Below are positions 13,848 to 20,971 of a stretch of 43,942 bases of DNA, one piece after another. Where the stretch lies: positions 1-43,942 of the forward strand of contig NZ_BOCG01000451.1 in NCBI RefSeq assembly GCF_016587775.1, given 5' to 3'. How positions within the stretch are numbered: the stretch's first letter is position 1; each line of letters opens with the position of its first letter. Made by a program: the position numbers and the translations under genes. This DNA is from Lactobacillus nasalidis. GTDB lineage: Bacteria > Bacillota > Bacilli > Lactobacillales > Lactobacillaceae. A model generated the notes under the pieces. It saw nothing but the letters and a program-made list of their open reading frames with translations. It was not told the origin of the DNA and did no database searches.

Positions 13848-14326
13848 GTTTCATGTTAGAAGTTGACCCACAGAAAACCGGCGAGGCAGTGGACAGATAC
13901 CTGAAACACGATTTTGAACGGTATTTAAGACTTTCCGGCAAGCACCGGACAGACATTAGCAGCCCTTCAATGAACGGCATGCCAAGCGGATCGCCGGGCA
14001 ATGCGCAGGAAGCCAAGATAATTGAAGGCACGTACGCCGGGCAGGTCGTTAACGCCATTGTGGCAACTATCCAAAATTGTTCAGACTTTGATTACAGAAA
14101 GCCTTATAAACAGATTCTGGTTGACTATTACATTAGAGGCTTGCAGAACTTCAAGATTGCCCAAAAGATAGGCTACAGTGATCGGCAATTTGACTTTAAG
14201 AAGCGCATGGCGCAATGCGAATTTGCAGACCGGTTCGAGTATTGGAAGATTGTCTATCATGTTCAGGACCAACCATGCTTGCAAATCATGCAAAGGGCCA
14301 AAAATTGCGCAAAGTTTGCGGATTAG
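13844..14326 (+). CDS. ArpU-family late transcription regulator
   Basis: 160 residues. The segment RYLRLSGKHRTDISSPSMNG and the following GMPSGSPGN is the family signature. A central helical part (YKQILVDYYIRGLQNFKIAQ) and a sigma-like helix-turn-helix (KIGYSDRQFDFKKRMAQCEF) follow. ArpU-type proteins of Firmicute phages are thought to switch on late genes, and this gene sits exactly between early operon and packaging genes. The target promoter should lie in or near 14459-15415 or just before terS. Confidence 0.88.
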   Translation: MSFMLEVDPQKTGEAVDRYLKHDFERYLRLSGKHRTDISSPSMNGMPSGSPGNAQEAKIIEGTYAGQVVNAIVATIQNCSDFDYRKPYKQILVDYYIRGLQNFKIAQKIGYSDRQFDFKKRMAQCEFADRFEYWKIVYHVQDQPCLQIMQRAKNCAKFAD

Positions 14327-14458
14327 ATGCGGCTGAAACGCTTTATTATAGTATTGTCGAAAGTGATTGAAAGACACTCAAGGCAGGAGATCGCTTTCGA
14401 TGAGCAGGAATACACATTGAACTGGTTGGCAGAGGGCCAGCTTTACGGCAATAGATAA
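14327..14458 (+). CDS. Short reading frame after the ArpU gene
   Basis: 43 residues starting at an ATG directly after the ArpU stop (TAG-ATG). It reads MRLKRFIIVLSKVIERHSRQ then an acidic and polar end. No separate ribosome binding site is seen, so it would depend on coupling. No family is recognised; it may be spurious. Confidence 0.35.
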   Translation: MRLKRFIIVLSKVIERHSRQEIAFDEQEYTLNWLAEGQLYGNR

Positions 14459-14504
14459 ATGAGATCAAGATCTAACTAAGTCTATGTTGCAAGCGCCGGA
14501 AGTG

Positions 14505-14528
14505 GCGGGTTCGATTCCCGCAATCAGT
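14505..14528 (+). ncRNA. T-arm-like element A
   Basis: GCGGG-TTCGATT-CCCGC (14505-14521) is a perfect tRNA T-arm (5-bp stem, 7-base loop with TTCGA) followed by AATCAGT, a possible 3' acceptor strand. No matching 5' acceptor (ACTGATT) lies upstream, so this is not a complete tRNA gene. A terminator follows at once. Confidence 0.6.
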
Positions 14529-14530
14529 TT

Positions 14531-14567
14531 AGCCGCTAGTTGTGGTTGTTAGCGGCTTAGTCTTTTT
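14531..14567 (+). terminator. Terminator after T-arm element A
   Basis: AGCCGCTA (14531-14538) pairs with TAGCGGCT (14550-14557), 8 bp with an 11-base loop, followed by TAGTCTTTTT. It would end transcripts of the early operon, two bases after the 3' strand of element A. Confidence 0.75.
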
Positions 14568-14756
14568 CAAAATGTCTTTTTTAAACAAGAGCATAGCCCG
14601 CAAATACGGGCACTAAGCGACAGCAAAAACCAACATTTTTGTTTTCTACTTTTAATTCAAATAATTTCCGTTTTTACATCGTTTTTCACAACACACATCA
14701 TTATTTAGTAATAATTGCTTCAAATTTGCATTGGGAATACAAGACTTTGATGCAAA

Positions 14757-14790
14757 TAGGCGCAAGGCGGTTCGAATCCGTCGGCGCTTA
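14757..14790 (+). ncRNA. T-arm minihelix element B
   Basis: TAGGCGC (14757-14763) pairs with GCGCTTA (14784-14790), enclosing AA, the T-arm GGCGG-TTCGAAT-CCGTC and one G. This is an acceptor stem stacked on a T-arm with no D or anticodon arm. It is followed by the hairpin GCCCCGG/CCGGGGC (14793-14818). Its 3' flank (GCGCTTATAGCCCC) nearly matches that of element F at 28236. Confidence 0.6.
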
Positions 14791-15014
14791 TAGCCCCGGT
14801 TTCACTTTTTCCCGGGGCGACCTTTTGGTATGTAAAATTATTTTGTCATATTTTAAGGTTTCTCTTTCTTTTAAAGATATATTTTTTACTGGTGTGATCC
14901 TATTTTTATTTTGTTGATACATCCTTCACTCTTTTGCCGGGTAGTGAACAGTAGATGAGTTTCTCATTGTAATTGCATTTTTGCACTAATTTTCTTTTCC
15001 AAAAAATTATTAGC

Positions 15015-15058
15015 AGGCCTGAGTGGTTCTAGTGTCGGTTCGATTCCGGCACAGGCCT
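15015..15058 (+). ncRNA. T-arm minihelix element C
   Basis: AGGCCTG (15015-15021) pairs perfectly with CAGGCCT (15052-15058). Inside are a 12-base spacer (AGTGGTTCTAGT) and the T-arm GTCGG-TTCGATT-CCGGC. The element is 44 bases, far shorter than a tRNA. A GCCCGG/CCGGGC hairpin (15061-15078) follows within 3 bases. Confidence 0.6.
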
Positions 15059-15137
15059 TTGCCCGGACGGTTCCGGGCGGTTGTTGTAATAGCAGTGTCG
15101 TTTGACAGTCATTGCTAGTTATCAGCTAGTATTTCAG

Positions 15138-15168
15138 CCTTGTTGAGGGTTCGACTCCTTCCTCAAGG
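15138..15168 (+). ncRNA. T-arm minihelix element D
   Basis: CCTTG (15138-15142) and CAAGG (15164-15168) form the outer stem. A 2-by-2 mismatch follows, then the T-arm GAGGG-TTCGACT-CCTTC. Total length is 31 bases, the same as element F. An alternative 6-bp fold, TTGAGG with CCTCAA, competes with the T-arm. Confidence 0.5.
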
Positions 15169-15329
15169 TTTAGACATGCGATGACCCGGGTAAACTATCA
15201 GACGGTGAGCGTGTCATGAGAGAGCTTTCAACCTGCGGAGGTTTGTTACTCTTTATTGCTCAAATAACCCCGATAAGGGGCCTGCTTAGACACGACACGA
15301 CAGGCAAGAGCAAACATTGCGATGCGTTA

Positions 15330-15354
15330 GCCGGGTTCGAATCCCGGCGGCGTT
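15330..15354 (+). ncRNA. T-arm-like element E
   Basis: GCCGGG-TTCGAAT-CCCGGC (15330-15348) is a strong 6-bp T-arm followed by GGCGTT. No complementary 5' acceptor is visible. A TATAAT box (15354-15359) overlaps its 3' end, without a good -35. A terminator follows. Confidence 0.5.
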
Positions 15355-15362
15355 ATAATTAC

Positions 15363-15400
15363 CCCGCCAAGCTGGACAGCGTTAATTGGCGGGTATTTTT
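15363..15400 (+). terminator. Terminator before the toxin-like gene
   Basis: CCCGCCAA (15363-15370) pairs with TTGGCGGG (15386-15393), 8 bp, followed by TATTTTT. It isolates the downstream pair of genes from upstream read-through. The next ribosome binding site begins only 5 bases later. Confidence 0.8.
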
Positions 15401-15415
15401 CACTTAGGAGGATAT

Positions 15416-16225
15416 ATGGGCGGAAGAGGGAGTGCGCTTAGATCAAAACAGAAAGTGCTCAAGGAAAAGAAAGAGAAACAAAAGGCACCAAAGCTGCAAA
15501 AAGACCCGGCTACAGGGGTTTATAAAGGCGAGCGGATGCAGGTTGACCAAGCGGACAACCACAATGCTAATCCAAGCTACCACGGCGGCGTTGAAGGCCG
15601 GGCAGAGTATACCGCAAACAAGCGAGCCGCAGATCAGGCTTTCCATGCTTATCTTGATACGTTAAGGGACAAGCTGAGTGGCAGTCAAGGCATGAAACGG
15701 GCGGCTGAAACAGCTTTTGACAAAAATGCGACAGCGGTTGGCAAAATGCGGCAGATTGCTAAGGCAAACAAGGCTTACAGTATTAATTGCCAACGGTCTG
15801 TTATCGCTTATGAAATGCGCAGACGTGGTTATCTGGTTGAAGCAGAAAGCAACAGCGGCAAGAGAGGGGACATAGGCTACAAAGAATTTAATAGTCTCAT
15901 TCGGAGCCGTTCAGAAATGATTGTACTTCCAAGGCGAACGACAAAACGACCGGCGACGGTTGACCAAGAATTGTTAAAAGGCCTGCAACCGGGCCAACAT
16001 GGTATTATTTCTTGGGGTTGGCGGGGAGGCAAGAATGGGCACACAATCAACGTAGAGCGGACAGCAAAAGGCTTGCTTTACGTTGATGCACAAACTGGCA
16101 GAAAGGCCAAGACAATGGGCAAGTATTTGGGAAAGAAACTGCTTGGCATGATTGACCAATATGGCTTTACGTTTATGCGATCAGACAATAAAGAGTTTGA
16201 CATTCAAAGACTAGTAAAAAAATAG
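15416..16225 (+). CDS. Papain-fold toxin-like protein with MGGRG N-terminus
   Basis: 269 residues starting MGGRGSALRSKQKVLKEKKE, with AGGAGG upstream; an in-frame start at 15386 lies inside the terminator and is rejected. A basic helical part (1-115) precedes a C-terminal domain resembling papain-fold toxin 1 (protein glutamine deamidase-like): INCQRSVIAYEMRRRGYLVE with C125 as nucleophile, NGHTINVE with H209 and LYVDAQTGRK with D224. That gives Cys-His-Asp order and spacing. Such domains occur in polymorphic toxins and near phage head genes. It could be a virion-delivered effector or a lysogen defence toxin. The catalytic domain is fairly clear; target and delivery are unknown. Confidence 0.72.
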   Translation: MGGRGSALRSKQKVLKEKKEKQKAPKLQKDPATGVYKGERMQVDQADNHNANPSYHGGVEGRAEYTANKRAADQAFHAYLDTLRDKLSGSQGMKRAAETAFDKNATAVGKMRQIAKANKAYSINCQRSVIAYEMRRRGYLVEAESNSGKRGDIGYKEFNSLIRSRSEMIVLPRRTTKRPATVDQELLKGLQPGQHGIISWGWRGGKNGHTINVERTAKGLLYVDAQTGRKAKTMGKYLGKKLLGMIDQYGFTFMRSDNKEFDIQRLVKK

Positions 16226-16264
16226 CATTGTGCGCCCGGTTAAAATGAAGTAAGGCGAGAAAAA

Positions 16265-16543
16265 ATGAAAGAATTGCTAACTAAAGAAAAAGCACTAGAA
16301 GTTGCTGAAAAGTATGCAAAAGAAAACGGCCTGATTCTAGGCAGATACATTGGCGAAAGCTTTCAAGCATTAGGAAGCAAGAGCTATTGTTGGCTTGTGG
16401 ACGACCCGACGATTGAAAACAAGTTTATTGGCTGGCCGTTCTGGCTGGCAGTAAATGAGCTTGGTTCAGTCTTGGTAGACAATGATCCGCTTGATGATTT
16501 AACAGGCGGTGATGAGATTGAAGATAACGAAGATGATGAATAA
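16265..16543 (+). CDS. Small acidic protein, possible immunity protein
   Basis: 92 residues. It starts MKELLTKEKALEVAEKYAKE, has YCWLVDDPT and GWPFWLAVNELGSVLVDN, and ends in an acidic tail (GGDEIEDNEDDE). The layout (T-K-E-x-A-x-x-x-A helix, then strands ending in F/W-x-V-x-x-x-G) recalls small Imm35/YrhB-like immunity proteins, but I am not certain of the family. It lies 39 bases after the papain-fold toxin-like gene and directly before a strong terminator, so the two form one unit. Immunity is inferred mainly from context and charge. Confidence 0.6.
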   Translation: MKELLTKEKALEVAEKYAKENGLILGRYIGESFQALGSKSYCWLVDDPTIENKFIGWPFWLAVNELGSVLVDNDPLDDLTGGDEIEDNEDDE

Positions 16544-16547
16544 CACG

Positions 16548-16572
16548 GAGCGCTAAATCAGCGCTCTTTTTT
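16548..16572 (+). terminator. Terminator after the possible immunity gene
   Basis: GAGCGCT (16548-16554) pairs perfectly with AGCGCTC (16560-16566) around AAATC, followed by six T. It is a textbook rho-independent terminator and closes the two-gene unit 15416-16543. Confidence 0.92.
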
Positions 16573-16593
16573 ATTGCCTAAAGGAGGGATAAA

Positions 16594-17172
16594 ATGGGTG
16601 GACGAGGTTCTTATTATGGCACAACCCGTAAAAGCAACGTGATTTCCGTTGAAGAGTGGAAAAAGCGCATTACGGACTGGAGAAATAAGGACTACATGAA
16701 ACCGGAGGACCGGCCTAAGAAGTCAACGTTTCTCCAACAAAAAGAGATTAGGGAGCTGTTAAAGACTGAAAAGGACGCAAACAAGCGCCGGGCTTATCAG
16801 CAATCGGTTGACAACTATAAAAAGGCTTTTGATTTGCTGAAAGCTGAAAAAGATGCGTCAAAGCCAAAGGAAAAGCAGTACAAGACCAGTCCCGAAATTG
16901 AAGCCCTTAGACGAAAAGCGAGCGCATGGCATGACGAAGTAGTTAAGCGCTCATGGGCGCTGACTGGTAACACGTCATGGCTTAATGGTGAGGTCAAACG
17001 TGCTGAGGAAATGGCGCAGTTTAGCGGGCAAAAATTCGATAGAGCGGCTTATATCAAGATGCTGAAAAAGAACAGAAAGCAAGCTGAAAACGAATTGACG
17101 CAGATCCGCAAAGAATACCATGACCTTAAAGCGCAGATTAAACGAATGGGAGGCAAGACGATTGACTTATGA
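16594..17172 (+). CDS. MGGRG-type phage protein, coiled coil
   Basis: 192 residues starting MGGRGSYYGTTRKSNVISVE, with AAAGGAGG upstream. The rest is charged and helical with probable coiled coils (ELLKTEKDANKRRAYQQSVD, and about 140-185), ending KAQIKRMGGKTIDL. The first 9 residues match the start of the 18206 protein (MGGRGAYYG) and less closely the toxin-like protein. No enzymatic motif is seen. It overlaps the ParB-DUF4417 gene by ATGA. The shared N-terminus hints at shared targeting, for example to the virion. Confidence 0.75.
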   Translation: MGGRGSYYGTTRKSNVISVEEWKKRITDWRNKDYMKPEDRPKKSTFLQQKEIRELLKTEKDANKRRAYQQSVDNYKKAFDLLKAEKDASKPKEKQYKTSPEIEALRRKASAWHDEVVKRSWALTGNTSWLNGEVKRAEEMAQFSGQKFDRAAYIKMLKKNRKQAENELTQIRKEYHDLKAQIKRMGGKTIDL

Positions 17173-18203
17173 TTGTGCAAGATTGGCAAATTAGCGACGT
17201 CAAGCCGTATCCAAACAATCCGAGAAAGAACCAGAGCGCTATTAAAGCCGTTGCCAACTCTATTCAAGAATTTGGCTGGAAGCAGCCGATTGTGGTAGAT
17301 AAAAATGGCGTTGTCATTGTTGGTCATACCAGACTAGCGGCCGCAAAGCATTTAGGACTAACCAGAGTGCCGGTGGTAGTGGCAGACAACCTGACCAAAG
17401 AACAGGTTAAGGCCTACAGACTTGCAGACAACAAGACAAACGAGGCGGCCGACTGGGATTTGGACAAGCTGGAAACCGAGCTGGCAGACATAACAGACAT
17501 CGACATGAGCGATTTTGGCTTTGATATACCGACAGACGACATTGAAGACGATCTGGAAGACGAAGATGACGGCTTTGAAGCGCCATTTCAAAACGCACAA
17601 AAAGCCTTGTTTGACGGGGTCGGAGAATATGGGATTCCTGAAATTAAGGGCGTTGACTTTATTGAGCCGGTGGACTGGATCAGCTTCAACATGCTGAATT
17701 CGTACAAAGAGCCGGGAGCGTTTGGCGTACATCACTTTATTGACGACTATCAATTTGAACGTGAATGGACGCAGATTGACCGCCAAATTACCCGTTTACA
17801 AAGGGCAACGTACGTTACAAGCCCGGATTTTTCTTTGTATGTGGATTTCCCCAAGGCAATGCAGATCTGGAATCATTACCGGAAGCACTGGATCGGGGCT
17901 TACATGGAAATGCAAGGAATCAGCGTCATTCCAACAATCGCATGGAGTGATGAATCAAGCTTTGAATGGTGTTTTGACGGAGAGCCAACACACAAGCCGG
18001 TAGCAGTAAGCACGGTTGGCGTTATGCAGAGCAAAGAGACGAAAGAAAGCTTTTTAGCAGGTTACAACGCCATGATAGACAGGCTACAGCCAACGCAAAT
18101 CCTGTATTACGGGCAGATAATCGATGAGCTGAAAGGTGATCCGACGCTGATTCCGATTGAATCGTTTGGCGAGAAAATGAAAAAGAGACTAGGTGAATCA
18201 TAA
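17169..18203 (+). CDS. ParB-like domain fused to DUF4417
   Basis: 344 residues. The N-terminal ParB/sulfiredoxin-like domain (1-115) has the motif VGHTRLAAAKHLG (51-63) and the DNKTNE segment seen in phage ParB-type nucleases. An acidic linker follows (about 118-150). The C-terminal part (about 160-335) matches DUF4417: HHFIDDYQFE, SPDFSLYVDFP, IGAYMEMQGISVIPTIAW, SSFEWCFDG, VAVSTVGV and YYGQII. ParB-like phage domains bind or nick DNA, often beside methylases; DUF4417 has no known function. It starts at an ATGA overlap and is followed 3 bases later by another MGGRG gene. Confidence 0.88.
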   Translation: MIVQDWQISDVKPYPNNPRKNQSAIKAVANSIQEFGWKQPIVVDKNGVVIVGHTRLAAAKHLGLTRVPVVVADNLTKEQVKAYRLADNKTNEAADWDLDKLETELADITDIDMSDFGFDIPTDDIEDDLEDEDDGFEAPFQNAQKALFDGVGEYGIPEIKGVDFIEPVDWISFNMLNSYKEPGAFGVHHFIDDYQFEREWTQIDRQITRLQRATYVTSPDFSLYVDFPKAMQIWNHYRKHWIGAYMEMQGISVIPTIAWSDESSFEWCFDGEPTHKPVAVSTVGVMQSKETKESFLAGYNAMIDRLQPTQILYYGQIIDELKGDPTLIPIESFGEKMKKRLGES

Positions 18204-18205
18204 CA

Positions 18206-18955
18206 ATGGGTGGACGTGGCGCGTATTACGGCCGTAGTTTCTATGTAACACGTTCTGGACATGCTGAATCAGAGGTTAAGAAGAGAGCCAAGACAAAGAC
18301 CAAGACCGAGAGCGAGGATTACAACACCCCGATTAAGGCCGAGCAGTTACCGAAGCTTGAAGGGTCTGACAAGCAAATTGAATGGGCAAACAGGATCAGA
18401 AATGACTTTGTTGAAGCCTATAATTGGTCGATCGAACATAGCAGTAAAGACGAATCTTATAAGCGCTGGGGAGATCTCTTAGATGACCGAGCTTACTTGC
18501 TTGGAAAATACGGCGTACTTTCACAGCAGGAATTGCAGGCCGGCTCTTTTAACGACAGCGGGGCAGTTCCACGGTGGCAAAGATATTTGACTATTGAAAA
18601 GATGCAAAGCTTTCTCTGGTGGGAGCATGACGACTTAGACAAGGCCGTGGAAAGCGACCGGCGCAAGTCTTTGAGCTTTGCAGAGCATGGAAAGAATGAG
18701 ACAGCCGAGGAAAAGGCGGTCATTGATGCCCGCACTAAGGCGATTAACAAGTTCTATGACACCGTTAAGAAAGAGTTGACTAGTCAGATTACAATCCTTG
18801 ACGCTCAGGCCAAATCTAAGATGTCAAAAGAAAGTTTCCGCAACACTTACAAGGAAAACATTAACAAGTATTTCAAGTTTTTGCGTAAATACGGCAGAAA
18901 CACATTGAAAAACACCAATGCCAGTTGGTGGATCGACGGGTTTAAGAACTCATAG
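18206..18955 (+). CDS. MGGRG-type phage protein with a GS-x-KQI-x-WA-x-xIR motif
   Basis: 249 residues starting MGGRGAYYGRSFYVTRSGHA. A basic stretch (KKRAKTKTKT) leads into LPKLEGSDKQIEWANRIRND, a motif I recognise from many phage and mobile-element proteins of unknown function. The rest is helical and ends NTNASWWIDGFKNS. No strong ribosome binding site precedes it; the start lies 2 bases after the previous stop, so coupling is likely. A terminator follows. It is the third protein in this block with the same N-terminal tag. Confidence 0.75.
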   Translation: MGGRGAYYGRSFYVTRSGHAESEVKKRAKTKTKTESEDYNTPIKAEQLPKLEGSDKQIEWANRIRNDFVEAYNWSIEHSSKDESYKRWGDLLDDRAYLLGKYGVLSQQELQAGSFNDSGAVPRWQRYLTIEKMQSFLWWEHDDLDKAVESDRRKSLSFAEHGKNETAEEKAVIDARTKAINKFYDTVKKELTSQITILDAQAKSKMSKESFRNTYKENINKYFKFLRKYGRNTLKNTNASWWIDGFKNS

Positions 18956-18966
18956 AAATGAAACGG

Positions 18967-18989
18967 CAGTCAATTCGATTGCTGTTTTT
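18967..18989 (+). terminator. Terminator before the terminase genes
   Basis: CAG-t-CAAT (18967-18974) pairs with ATTG-CTG (18978-18984) with one bulged T and loop TCG, followed by GTTTTT-type T-run (18985-18989). It separates the cargo block from terS. Confidence 0.65.
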
Positions 18990-19006
18990 GTTTTGCTTAA
19001 AGGGGG

Positions 19007-19819
19007 GTGACAGATATAGCCAAGCAGAAGCAAACAGCCAAGCCCAAGAAACAGAAGAAATCACGGACTAGCTGGAATCAGTGGTATACGCCGGAAAACA
19101 TAGAATTGGTTGAAGGTTGGGCAAGAGACGGCCTAAGTGATGAGCAAATCGCAAAAAATATGGGCATTTCAACGACAACCCTATACGAATGGAAAAAGCG
19201 ACACCCGGAGTTTCTTGAGGCGTTTAAAAAAGGCAAGCAGGTAGTCAACGTAGAATTGGAAAATGCGCTGTTTAAGAAGGCCATAGGGGCTAAGACAACC
19301 ACGACCACGTACAGGGTATCTAAAGTCGATGAAGGCGTCTTAAAAGCCCGCAGATTGCGTTATGCAGAGCGTTATCTGGAAGAGCACCCGGACGCAAGCA
19401 AAAAAGAAGCGTCGATAGCAGCCGTTGAGCATGTTGAAACGCATGAAAAGATTGTTTGGTCCATCGTTGAAAACAAACTACCGCCGGACGTTGGGGCGCT
19501 TATGTTCCTCATGAAGAACAGAATGCCCGAAAAGTATCGGGAAAAGAGCTATCAAGAGCTTAACCACGCCCAAGCAGAGCAGGCCAAGGCGCAAGCTGAA
19601 AAGGCCAAGTTCCAAGCCGAAATATCCAAGAGACAGCTTGAAATGCTGAACCACATGGAAGATCAAGGCAATCAGCAGTTAGAGCAAATCCTTGATAAGT
19701 TGGCAAAGGGGGTGACGGCTGATGACGGTAGCGGATCTGTTGACCAAGAAACAAGCAACGGTGCTGAAGAGTTATCTAACAGACCGGTGGAAGATACTGA
19801 TTCTGAACGGGGCAGTTAG
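19007..19819 (+). CDS. terS: Terminase small subunit
   Basis: 270 residues from a GTG. The N-terminal helix-turn-helix (about 28-65: WARDGLSDEQIAKNMGISTT, LYEWKKRHPEFLEAFKKGK) recognises the packaging site. A central oligomerisation helix region and a glutamine/alanine-rich coiled coil (AQAEQAKAQAEKAKFQAEIS) follow. The last 33 residues are encoded in the overlap with terL. The purine tract AAAGGGGGG runs into the GTG itself, so the spacing is abnormal; the true start may be slightly different. It begins the late operon. Confidence 0.88.
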   Translation: MTDIAKQKQTAKPKKQKKSRTSWNQWYTPENIELVEGWARDGLSDEQIAKNMGISTTTLYEWKKRHPEFLEAFKKGKQVVNVELENALFKKAIGAKTTTTTYRVSKVDEGVLKARRLRYAERYLEEHPDASKKEASIAAVEHVETHEKIVWSIVENKLPPDVGALMFLMKNRMPEKYREKSYQELNHAQAEQAKAQAEKAKFQAEISKRQLEMLNHMEDQGNQQLEQILDKLAKGVTADDGSGSVDQETSNGAEELSNRPVEDTDSERGS

Positions 19820-20960
19820 ATCTGGCAAGACTTTCATAAATAACTTTATTTTCATGTATGAAATGAAAAGAGTTAAGGAACTTGCTGAAAAGGAAGGCGA
19901 GCCGAACCCTAAATACATTCTGGCCGGGTTCTCAAACGGTACGATCAGAAACAACGTACTTTCAGAACTTGAAAACACATTCGGCATTGAGCTAAGCCCG
20001 GACAGAAACGGGCATTATCATATTTTTGGCGTTGAGATTGTCCCGGCTTACACGGGGAATGAAAGAGGTATGCGCTCTATTCGTGGTATGACCAGTTACG
20101 GCGCTTACATAAACGAAACATCGCTATCAACGCAATCTGTTTTTCAAGAAATTGTAAACCGTTGTTCAAAGGCAGGCGCCCGGATTATTTGCGATACCAA
20201 CCCGGACAGCCCCGAACACTGGCTGAAGAAAAACTATATCGATAATGCGAACGACAAGGCCGGGATTAAGTCTTTTCGCTTTACGCTAGACGATAATACT
20301 TTTTTGCCTGAGGACTATGTAACATCATTAAAGGCATCAACGCCAAGCGGCATGTTCTATGACCGCTCTATTTTGGGCTTGTGGGTATCCGGTGATGGCG
20401 TTGTCTATTCGGACTTTGATAAACAGCGCATGGGCATTAGCAAAGCCCCGGACAAGCCGCTCCATTACTATGTTGGCGTCGACTGGGGTTTTGAACACAA
20501 GACCTCTATTGTTGTCTTTGGTGACGACGACGACGGCAATACATACTTACTTGAAGAGCATACAGGCAAGCATAAATATATTGATTACTGGATTGACGTT
20601 GCTAAAGACATTCAAAAGCGATACGGCCGGGGAATTAGATATTATTGCGATAGCGCACGCCCGGAGCACGTACAGGCGTTCAGAACAGCCGGCTTGATGT
20701 CTCAAAACGCAGATAAATCCATCATGGCAGGCGTTGAAACAGTCGGCTCTTTGATGAAAACAGGGCATTTCTTTTACGTGAAAGACAAAGTAGAAGATTT
20801 CCTCGATGAAATTTACCAGTATGTCTGGAATGAAAAGACCGGCGAGCCACTGAAAGAACATGACGACGTAATGGACGCCGTGAGATATGGAATTTACACC
20901 CGACACAAGCGGGGAATCAAGATGAATATAAAGACCAAGCCCCGGTCTATTTGGGGCTAG
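19722..20960 (+). CDS. terL: Terminase large subunit
   Basis: 412 residues. The ATPase domain has Walker A NGAVRSGKT (29-37), SIRGMTSYGAYINETSLSTQ containing the Walker B region and IICDTNPDSP as coupling motif. The nuclease domain starts at about 255 (YYVGVDWGFEHKTS) and ends with HDDVMDAVRYG. It translocates phage DNA into proheads and cuts it. It overlaps terS by 98 bases, unusually long, but AAGGGGG sits 9 bases before the ATG. The protein is of normal length with all motifs, so it should be functional. Confidence 0.96.
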   Translation: MTVADLLTKKQATVLKSYLTDRWKILILNGAVRSGKTFINNFIFMYEMKRVKELAEKEGEPNPKYILAGFSNGTIRNNVLSELENTFGIELSPDRNGHYHIFGVEIVPAYTGNERGMRSIRGMTSYGAYINETSLSTQSVFQEIVNRCSKAGARIICDTNPDSPEHWLKKNYIDNANDKAGIKSFRFTLDDNTFLPEDYVTSLKASTPSGMFYDRSILGLWVSGDGVVYSDFDKQRMGISKAPDKPLHYYVGVDWGFEHKTSIVVFGDDDDGNTYLLEEHTGKHKYIDYWIDVAKDIQKRYGRGIRYYCDSARPEHVQAFRTAGLMSQNADKSIMAGVETVGSLMKTGHFFYVKDKVEDFLDEIYQYVWNEKTGEPLKEHDDVMDAVRYGIYTRHKRGIKMNIKTKPRSIWG

Positions 20961-20971
20961 AAAGGGGCAAA

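Larger units (their letters stand above)
14459..15415. other. Structured non-coding region between early and cargo/late genes
   Basis: About 950 bases with no convincing gene. It holds five T-arm-like elements (14505, 14757, 15015, 15138, 15330), hairpins at 14596-14611, 14793-14818 and 15061-15078, and terminators at 14531 and 15363. The stretch 14570-15010 is visibly more AT-rich than the flanking genes. An 8-bp inverted repeat, ATTTGCAT (14724-14731) and ATGCAAAT (14750-14757), abuts the second T-arm element. Two short open frames in it are poor candidates. Confidence 0.7.

Noticed and set aside
14639..14917. 92-codon open frame from a TTG
   Set aside because: No ribosome binding site, odd composition rich in phenylalanine and histidine, and it runs across T-arm element B and its hairpin.
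14505..15360. Complete tRNA genes at the TTCGA motifs
   Set aside because: For each motif I looked for the 5' acceptor strand about 72 bases upstream together with D and anticodon arms. None was found; matching strands, where present, lie directly beside the T-arm.
15216..15407. 63-codon open frame
   Set aside because: It runs through T-arm element E and the terminator at 15363 and has no recognisable protein features.
15386..15415. Upstream in-frame start of the toxin-like gene
   Set aside because: It lies within the terminator stem and lacks a ribosome site; the ATG at 15416 has AGGAGG and gives the MGGRG start shared with two neighbours.
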